A stretch of 64,000 nt of DNA from contig NC_037094.1 in NCBI RefSeq assembly GCF_002994745.2, forward strand, positions 16,392,001-16,456,000, written 5' to 3'. A program made the translations under genes and the position numbers. This document shows positions 55,990 to 64,000 of the stretch, in pieces. Under the pieces are notes generated by a model that was given only the letters and a program-made list of their open reading frames with translations, was not told the DNA's origin and did no database searches. Numbering within the stretch: the first letter of the stretch is position 1; every line of letters begins with the position of its first letter. This stretch comes from Rosa chinensis. Lineage: Eukaryota > Streptophyta > Magnoliopsida > Rosales > Rosaceae.

Positions 55990-56176
55990 TGTTAAGAGTA
56001 TATTAGGGTATATTGGTAACTTTGGTAGTAGAACAGCTGATATATAAGTCCATGTAAAACTGTAATTTGTAATAAACTCAGTAACAATGTAGTACTCTTT
56101 GTTTTCACGTTTTCTCCCTCTCTCCCTTTCTCTCATCTTCTTCTTCCTTCGTCTCTGATTCATAGCTCAGCTTTCA
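55990..56176 (+). repeat. LTR 6 of array (3'-most)
   Basis: 187 bp ending GCTTTCA, followed by TSD ggagg and the resumed duplication copy 2. Confidence 0.93.
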
Positions 56177-56403
56177 GGAGGGAGTCTTATGTACGGCACC
56201 CGCACCACGTGGCAGTGGGGCGGGCCAATCAGTGTCCAAGTAGGGGGTATTTTGGATATTGCATATTAAAAATCAGGGGCAGTTTCAGAAAGGAGGGAAA
56301 AGTTTGAGATTTTTGATTGGAGGGCCGCACGGCCCCACCACTTGGCAGCCCCCACGCAAGAATTTTTCTAAAACTAGAAACTGTAGCCCAAAGAAAAAAA
56401 ATA

Positions 56404-59400
56404 TGTTAGTGTGAGTCATAGTTCCCTATTAGGAATAGACTAACAAGGTAATATATTATTGTAACTACTTACCTTGTATATGTTGTGTAGTACAGTAGTA
56501 CATAATTGTTGTAGTACAATTGTAATATGTTTGTATACACCACAGAATGAGTGTAATAATATATCAGAAAATTCATTCTCTATAGCTTGTCTTATTTGAC
56601 TTGGTATCAGAGTAGAGATCCGAAAGGACTTTGTCTCGTTGTTTTAAATTTAGTTTTTGTTCAAAATTGAGGAGTTAGAACCCCGTTGTTAGGGTTTTTC
56701 ACCTCTTAACAACGTTATTATTATCGTCGTTTGTCTGCATCCTGAGCGTCTGTCAAAGAACGACCAGTGTCTTCTTCTTTGACTTCCTCGACATCATTTC
56801 CAGATCAGATCCGGCATCAAAGGCTTCAGTCCCCTTATTCTGCATTGGACCCGATTCCTTTCTTCTTCCGCATCAGAACATACCCGGCGATCTTCATCTG
56901 CATCAGAGCAGATCCGTCAGTCTTCGAATCACTTAGAACCGTAACAGTCGGTTTCCAGGAGCTCATCATCGTCGATTTCCAGATCTCCCAGAATTGGCGA
57001 TCCCAGCTCAGATCAGAACCGGCGATCCTTGCTCGCTCAGCTCCATCGCCCAACAACCAGAGATCGACGCTCACCTAGAACAGGTGATCCTCGCTCCTCG
57101 CTCTGCCGTCAGTTCTCTAGACCAAACCAGCCTCGTCTCTTGTCCAAACCGCCTTTATCTGCCTCTTACATCAGAGATCGATCTCCGATCTCTTCAGTTG
57201 GTCAACTTGATCAGTGAGTCAACTCAATCAACCTAACTCGGTCAACCCTAGATCTCTGAGTCAACTCTAACAGGTTCCAAAAAAAAAAAAATTGTTGTTA
57301 TTAATTTTGGAGCCTTCTATTCTTCTTAATTCCGCTGCGTACTTTGGGATTTGTGTGTTTTTCCTCTATTGTATTATTGCAATGGGTGGTGATGACAGTA
57401 AAGATCAGAGTTCCAAGGTCAATGATGTCCAGAAGGTTAAGGTGCCTGTGCGAAGTTCAGATGGAGGTTCTTTTGGGGGTACGGAACTCAATGGTACAAA
57501 GGCCAAGTTGCCTGCACCTTTCCTTCAGCAGCAGAGTTCACTCCCCCTACATCAGCCAGGTCCTCTACCAGGCTTCACTAACCGCCCTCGTCCTCAATGC
57601 TCTTATTGCAATGTCCTTGGACATGTTCGGGAGACTTGTTGGAAGCTGAATGGGTTCCCCAAAAAGAAAGGTTATCGTCCTAAGGCAAAGACAGCTGCGG
57701 TTCAGTTGATTCAAGAACCCGACTTCTATGGCAGCAGGACATGATCATCATACTGCAGGTAGGGCTGCTCCTACGGCCTTCATACCTGGTTGTGGTAAGA
57801 TTGGTATGGCTTTAAAGGTTTCTAACTTTGTTGGTTCTGATACATGGATTATTGATTCTGGTGCCTCCGATCATATGACTTATGATAAATCGTATTTTAC
57901 TGACTTGTCTTTCCCACTAGTGTCCTATGTCACTAATGCCAATGGTGAGGCTTTTCCTGTGTTAGGGTCAGGGTCAGTGCGTATTACTCCCACTTTAGAG
58001 CTTCATAATGTGTTATATGTACCTGACTTGTCTCATCACTTGATATCTGTTCCACAGTTGAATACTGAGTCTAAATGCTCCGTAACCTTTTATCATATGT
58101 ATGTGATTTTTCAGGATCTTCTCACCAGGGAGATAGTCGGTCGAGGGTATCTGAGGGGTAGGTTGTTCCATCTAGATCAGACATATGCAGGAGAGAAACC
58201 AGGAGTACAGTCCCGAGTCGCTTTGACTTCGAATTCTGATAAGATAAGTGAAATTTGGTTGTGGCATCGCCGTTTAGGGCATCATTCTTTTAGTCTTATG
58301 AAAACAACCACACCTACTCTGTTTATTGGTGTGAATGAGTCTGCTTTACGTTGTGAAACATGTGTTTTGGCTAAGAGTCATCGTGCTACTTATTCTCCTA
58401 GAGTGTCTAATAAAAGTGTTATTCCTTTTGAGTTGATTTATTCTGATGTTTGGGGACCTTCTAGAGAGCCCACTGTATCGGGTATGAGATATTTTGTGTT
58501 GTTTATTGATGATTGTACGAGATTGTCATGGGTTGCCCTTCTTAAAACCAAAGATGAAGTCTTTCTAGCTTTCCAAACTTTTCGTACTCTTGTTCAAACA
58601 CAGTACCGTAGCACCATTAAAGTCCTTCGTTCTGAAAATGGGGGGGAATATGTTAATCATGTTTTCCACGAGTTTTTTAACACCCATGAGATTGTTCACC
58701 AAACCACATGTCCACAAACACCTGAACAAAATGGAGTGTCTGAAAGGAAAAACCGTCATTTACTTGATATGGCTCATGCCCTTCTCTTTAGTGCCCATAT
58801 GCCTAAGTATCTTTGGGGTAATGTTGTATATGCTTCCTCCCATCTTATCAACCGTCTTCCCTCTAGTGTCCTTTAGGGAAAAATTCCATTTGAGGTTCTT
58901 GCATCTCATGTCTCCTTACCTTCATTTCATAATCTTCCAGCTCGTGTCTTTAGTTGTGTTGCTTTTGTCCAGGTTCCTAAGAACCAGGGGTCTAAATTGG
59001 ATGCCCGGGCACTTAAGTGTGTGTTTGTTGGCTACGGATGGTATCAAAAAGGGTACAAGTGCTTTCATCCACTTACCAGGAAGTACTATGTCACTATGGA
59101 TGTTACTTTGTTTGAGGACATGAGTTATTTTTCCTCTTCAGATACAGCTTTTCAGGGGGAGAATTCATTTTTTGAAGAGCTGTATCATGGAGAGGGGGAG
59201 GAATCAGAAGGAGGAGAAGAAGCAGGTGGTATTTTGACGGATCCAGTTGAGACCATTAGCTCGCCGCCTCTAGAAGCAGAATCTGCAAACATCCAAGTAC
59301 CAGTTTCTTTGGCCGAAAATGATGTTGAAGACACAACTGTCCCTCCTACCATTGCTTCTACCCCTGGCCCACAGCTTCCTGGTACTGAAGATCACTCATT

Positions 59401-61444
59401 TGAGGTATGTCCACTCACTAGTACTAGTAGTAATGAGTCTAATGTTGGGCAATATGTGTTACCAAATAGGGCCACTCGGGGTCAATCAGCCAAAAGATAT
59501 GAACCTACTCTTACTGCCAAATCAAAATACCCAGTAGCCAATTATATGTCCACTAGGAGGCTGTCTAAGTCATATGAATCTTTTGTGAATCAAATATCTG
59601 CTGTATCAGTACCTAACAAAGTGCAAGATGCTTTGGGGGATCAAAAGTGGAGGAAGGCAATGGAAGAAGAGATGGAGGCGTTGCAGAAGAGCAATACTTG
59701 GCAACTTGTGCCTCCACCATAAGGCAAGAAGGCTGTAGGTTGTCGTTGGGTGTTTACCGTGAAGCATAATGCAGATGGATCAGTGAATCGATATAAAGCA
59801 CGTCTTGTAGCAAAGGGGTTTACTCAGACGTATGGTATAGACTACGATGAAACGTTTGCTCCTGTTGCCAAAATGAACACTATTCGGGTTCTGCCCTTAT
59901 TCGCTGCTAGTTTAAACTGGCCACTTCGACAGTTTGATGTCAAGAATGCATTTCTTCATGGAGAGTTAGCTAAGGAAGTGTACATGAGCCTTCCACCTGG
60001 GTATGTAGTTGCTTCTCCAGGTGATTTTGTATGCAATATTGAGAAAATCTCTGTATGGTCTTAAACAGTCACCTCGTGCTTGGTTTGGAAGATTTTCACA
60101 GTTCATGCAGAAGGTTGGTTACAGACAGACCAACTTAGACCATACCTTGTTCCTTAAGCATCAACAAGGGAAGGTAACAGCTCTAATTATTTATGTGGAT
60201 GATATGGTAATCACTGGCAATGATACTGTTGAAATAGATAGACTGCAGAGACAGCTAGCCTCTGAGTTGGAGATGAAGGACTTGGGTGAACTTAAGTACT
60301 TCTTAGGAATTGAGGTAGCCAGGGGAGAGAAGGAATCTATCTGCGCCAGAGGAAGTACGTTCTTGACTTGCTGACAGAGACAGGTTTGTTGGATTGCAAA
60401 CCTGTTGATACTCCTATTGAGCAGAACCATTATTTAGCTGAGTATCGAAATCAGGTACCTACTGATTTAGCTCGCTATCAGAGGTTGGTTGGGCGCTTGA
60501 TTTATTTGGCTCATACTAGACCAGATGTTGCATATGCAGTGAGTGTGGTGAGTCAGTTCATGCATAACCCAAGTGAGAGTCACATGGATACTGTTATGCG
60601 AATTTTGAAGTACTTAAAATCAGGTCCAGGAAGGGGAGTACTGTTTTCTAAACATAACAACATTCTTGAGGTTTGTGGCTTCACAGATGCAGATTGGGCT
60701 GGAAACATTATAGACAGGAGGTCAACATCGAGTTACTTTACCTTTGTGGGAGGTAATTTGGTTACATGGAACAGTAAGAAACAGAAAGTTGTGGCACGAT
60801 CTAATGCTGAGGCTGAGTATAGGGGGTATCGCTCACAGAGTGTGTGAATTGCTGTGGCTGAGAAATTTGTTACGTGATTTGGGTTTCAAACTCAAGAGTA
60901 CCATGCAGTTGTATTGTGACAACAAGGCAGCCATTGACATATCACAGAATCCAGTACAACATGAACGTACTAAGCATGTGGAGGTTGATCGTCACTTTAT
61001 AAAAGAGAAGCTAGATGCCAAAATTATTATCACAGAATCCAACACAACATGATCGTACTAAGCATGTAGAGGTTGATCGTCACTTTATAAAAGAGAAGCT
61101 AGATGCCAAAATTATTAGTTTTCTTTTTGTTCCAACTGAAGAGCAACTTGCAGATGTACTTACCAAAGGAGTTTCCAGGAAGGCGTTTTATGACTCACTA
61201 AGCAAGTTGGGCATGGTTGATGTATATGCGCCAACTTGAGGGGGAGTGTTAGTGTGAGTCATAGTTCCCTATTAGGAATAGACTAACAAGGTAATATATT
61301 ATTGTAACTACTTACCTTGTATATGTTGTGTAGTACAGTAGTACACAATAGTTGTAGTACGATTGTAATCTGTTTATATATACCACAAAATTGGTGTAAT
61401 AATATATCAGAAAATTCATTCTTCATAGCTTGTCTTATTTGACT
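56404..61444 (+). mobile_element. Ty1/copia LTR retrotransposon, defective (copy 2)
   Basis: The duplicate of 1304-6344 with the same 5-bp TSD aaata (56399-56403, 61445-61449), LTRs 56404-56601 and 61247-61444, PBS at 56602 and gag remnant 57382-57744. About ten substitutions from copy 1 were noticed, several of them G to A. Being inside the segmental duplication, it is not an independent insertion. Confidence 0.95.
57728..61239 (+). pseudogene. Copia pol pseudogene (copy 2)
   Basis: Same domain order and the same stops (58874, 59720), frameshifts and 88-bp duplication (60941-61116) as the copy at 2628-6139. A Ser to Asn change in the RNase H SAEAEYR region (NAEAEYR) is specific to this copy. 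Confidence 0.92.
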
Positions 61445-61449
61445 AAATA

Positions 61450-63911
61450 GAGATAATTTGATCTTAATTTATGTTATAAGTTTCTTGATAATTCTATATA
61501 TATTAAGACATTATTTTTCTTGATCTTGCCTATTACGTATTGCCTCAGTCTCTTTCTCCTTCTGCTTCTGCTTCTTCTTCTTCTTCTTTCTCTCATGTCC
61601 TTCTCCTTCTCCTTCTTCTCCTTCTCCTTTCTTATTATTCCATATTCGAATTGATAGAGGTAAATGCTACATGTACTTTTTCATTTTATATTTTATAGTA
61701 TATGTATATAAATATAGCAGGCTTGCTCACCTAAGGGACAGTTTTAAGGGACTGTGAGGGATAAATGCATCTCAACCACATGTATTAAATATAAAAGTAG
61801 AAATTATAACAATTTAAAAATGTACATTTATTTTCAGCCGTCAGATTCACTTGTCCCTCACAGTCCCTTAAAAACTGTCTCTTAGGTGAGCAGGCCTAAT
61901 ATATGTAGTAAAATTGTATGTTGACTTAATTTCTCTTCATTTTATATTTACTCTCTTACATGGATCATTTCTATCTTATCAATGGATTGAAGATTTGTTG
62001 TCATGTAAATATAATTTTTGCTAATTATGTATCTGCATATGGGGTTATAGTACATGGTTAAGCTTTTACCTTTGTTTTAGACATATATGGTCACTTAAAT
62101 ATGTGTTATAGGTATAATATTTAAGTGAGTCATACATGTTTTTGTTATGTAGTATATGATACATTTGTTATGTAGTATATGATACACATCATATGAAAAA
62201 TTTCTAGTGATATATGAATAAAAAACTTAACTCTGTTTATGAGGTGAAAATAATTATACCTCTATATGAGGTTAAAAATTCTAGTTGTATATTGTTTTTT
62301 AAAGTTCATTTTGTATTCTATAGTTATATATACCTTGTATTTAGGTTGATTAAATATTCTTCACTTTCTATCGTTTGGTTAGGTTTATACTACACATACC
62401 ATATTTTCTCTTTGCGAGGTGAAGATATATACCTTTATATGAGGTAAAATATTCATGCTTGCATACTTTTTGGTTAAATTGATTTCAAGTTCTTTAATTA
62501 TACCTCTTTTTATTTTATTTTTTCAAATGAAGGCATAGCCAATATATTGATCTGAAGCCAAAATGACTATTACATACCCCTCCGCTGTCATTAGCTAGAC
62601 AGGGAAGAGGTTATAGGGTACCACGGTGGTACATAAGAGCGAGCCTATAAGCTACAGTAGTGAATAGGTTAATTAAAACTATACTCATTAGTGCTCGTAA
62701 GAAACTAACAAGCATAGGTCCCTAAAAATATAGGGAGTTATTTGGGGAAAAAAAAAAGTAGCTAAAACTAAACTAGAGGCCTAAGGCCCACAAGACAACC
62801 AACTAAGGCCCAAGTTCATTCCAATTAACACAGTGCTGCAACTCGTCGCACACCGTTCAACCACCGCCACCACAACCTGCCGCATAGCCTCTGCCTTCTA
62901 GAGGACAAAGCAACGACCTGGAAAAGCAGCCAGACCCAAATCCCTCCATCCGCATTGTTGTCAACCTCCTCGATGAAGCCCATTCCCCACCGGCTGGACC
63001 CTTCTAGTCCGCTCGCCCCAGTTGGTGGTCACAACCCTCCACAACGATGTATTAACCATAACAAAACTAGCGCTCATCGTTCAACCATTGTGCCAAGCCA
63101 TCCCGAGAAACAAAGCCTTAAAAAGCCACACGTCCGGCAGCAGCACACACTAATAGCGTTACAAGAGCGACACTGATGCCGGTCACTGTCGAACGAGCAC
63201 TGTTTGGATGCCAGAAGTTGGCTAGGGCTCAAAGAAGACGTAGGCTGTGAGAGTTTAATTATACCTCGTGGTTAGGTTGATTTGATGTTTTAAGTTTTGT
63301 ATTGTTCAGTTATGTTCATTTTATATTGATTTATAATTTTGAGAATGATTATGTATAATTAATAATGCACGAATTCAAATTTTAAAATTTTAAAAAATTT
63401 GAAAAACTAAAAACATTAATAACAAAAAAAAATTACAATATTAGGTGATTTAAATTTGTTTCCTTTCTTGACGTGAAAGGGAAAATTGGATAGAACAAAT
63501 AGTCAATAGACCGCAATTAACAAAAAAAATTATCGGATTTTCAATAGTCTACGAAATTAGACCTTGATTAAAATTCCACAAAAAAATACAAGACGAAGCT
63601 GAAAAATTAAAGACAACATTGAGAATCGAACACAGAGTGATATAGCATATGGTCTGCACGAAAGAAGCCATAACCAATTGTGCTGCATCTATAACATTGT
63701 TAATTTTATAGACTCCCTTTTATTAATTATTCCATTAATAACATAGGCTTTTTAGGGCTCTTAGATGGAATGGGCCTGAGGCACCAACCTTTTGGGCCTT
63801 ACCTCAGGTGGCCTGACTGTAGTTGAGTGAAAAACAATGAGAAAATTAGAAAAAAAAAACCCAAAAAATGAAGCTCCTATTAAGAAAAACTCATTCCTAT
63901 ATTTTCTTTTA
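61450..63911. other. Duplicated intergenic segment (pairs with 6350-8806)
   Basis: Carries the same MITE (about 61717-61898) and CTT-rich microsatellite. No gene recognised. Confidence 0.85.
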
Positions 63912-64000
63912 GGGTCCTTGACCCAAAGCACTAAAATAGACCAAAATCATCCCACTAACCCGAGCAACAAATTTTTATTCCCGCTAACACAATGTAGGAG
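63912..64000. mobile_element. Left terminus of a Pack-MULE-like element, cut by window end
   Basis: It begins gggtccttgaccc and matches 8807-8895 exactly. The rest of the 2.8-kb element should continue beyond the window. Confidence 0.75.

Larger units (their letters stand above)
45620..56176 (+). mobile_element. Tandem array of a PDI-carrying copia-type LTR element (6 LTRs, 5 internals)
   Basis: A 10,557-bp insertion lies between perfect 5-bp TSDs ggagg (45615-45619, 56177-56181); the empty site aaactaggagggagtc is in copy 1 near 1070-1085. It consists of five units of exactly 2,074 bp (187-bp LTR plus 1,887-bp internal) and a final LTR. LTRs begin TGTTAAGAG and end GCTTTCA; each internal starts with PBS-like tggtatcagg and ends with a purine tract gagggggga. 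No gag, RT or integrase is present. Each internal holds a ~96-codon unrecognised frame, a GAAGAA-rich stretch and an intron-free PDI fragment. Units differ at only a handful of sites. Confidence 0.95.
39395..64000. repeat. Segmental duplication, copy 2 (two large insertions)
   Basis: This is the second copy of bases 1-8895, lengthened by the CACTA element (39537-44677 plus 3-bp TSD) and the LTR array (45620-56176 plus 5-bp TSD). The offset changes from 39394 to 44538 and then to 55100, exactly the sizes of the two insertions. It runs off the right edge of the window. A few 1-bp indels in homopolymers near 61679, 62403 and 63530 are the only other length changes noticed. Confidence 0.93.

Noticed and set aside
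45620..56176. CRISPR-like or bacterial repeat array
   Set aside because: The 2,074-bp units have LTR, PBS and polypurine tract, in a plant nuclear setting; there are no short repeats with unique spacers.
56404..61444. Second independent copia insertion
   Set aside because: Flanks, TSD and all internal lesions are identical to copy 1, so it is part of the segmental duplication.

Overview
This is a repeat-rich stretch of plant nuclear DNA, certainly a flowering plant and probably a eudicot. Support: GT-AG introns, Ty1/copia and solo-LTR retroelements, CACTA, Mutator-like (MULE) and hAT DNA transposons, TA-rich intergenic DNA, and fragments resembling plant genes (PPR, ATG18-like, rhomboid, protein disulfide isomerase). 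A rosaceous genome is possible but the sequence does not prove it. No rRNA, tRNA or CRISPR was seen.

The host gene content is one tandem family of short-chain dehydrogenase/reductases (SDR; menthol dehydrogenase/salutaridine reductase-like), all on the minus strand. Gene A (15422-17159, 5 exons, 293 aa) and gene C (37218-39394, 5 exons, 304 aa) look intact. Gene B (19665-20649) keeps exons 1-3 only. Locus D (34027-36240) is an exon-5 relic split by a Pack-MULE. A short 3'-end relic occurs at 592-650 and again at 45130-45188. An orphan SDR promoter lies at 28834-29203.

The window holds a very young tandem segmental duplication. Bases 1-8895 match 39395-64000 nearly perfectly, apart from two insertions found only in the second copy. 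One is a 5,141-bp CACTA element (39537-44677) carrying rhomboid and heparan-glucosaminide-acetyltransferase-like exons. The other is a 10,557-bp array (45620-56176) of a small copia-type LTR element that carries a PDI cDNA fragment, in the form LTR-int-LTR-int-...-LTR with 6 LTRs and 5 internal regions. The uninterrupted first copy shows both empty target sites, so both boundaries and target-site duplications (TSDs) can be read exactly. Each copy also holds the same old, broken 5,041-bp copia element (1304-6344 and 56404-61444).

Region by region: 1-8806, duplication copy 1 with copia; 8807-11610, Pack-MULE with PPR and EFL1-like fragments and a nested fold-back; 12085-15296, two ~1-kb LINE-type retroposons with 16-18 bp TSDs; 15422-20820, SDR genes A and B with MITEs; 22340-25620, a ~512-bp satellite; 25990-27356, two neighbouring MULE MITEs; 27690-28600, ATG18-like and unassigned exon fragments; 28834-31830, orphan promoter split by a solo LTR; 32556-33739, a truncated plastid-protein-like gene 5' end and a hAT element; 34027-39394, SDR relic D with Pack-MULE and gene C; 39395-64000, duplication copy 2. 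The theme is repeated capture of host exons by at least four transposon classes next to a birth-and-death SDR cluster.
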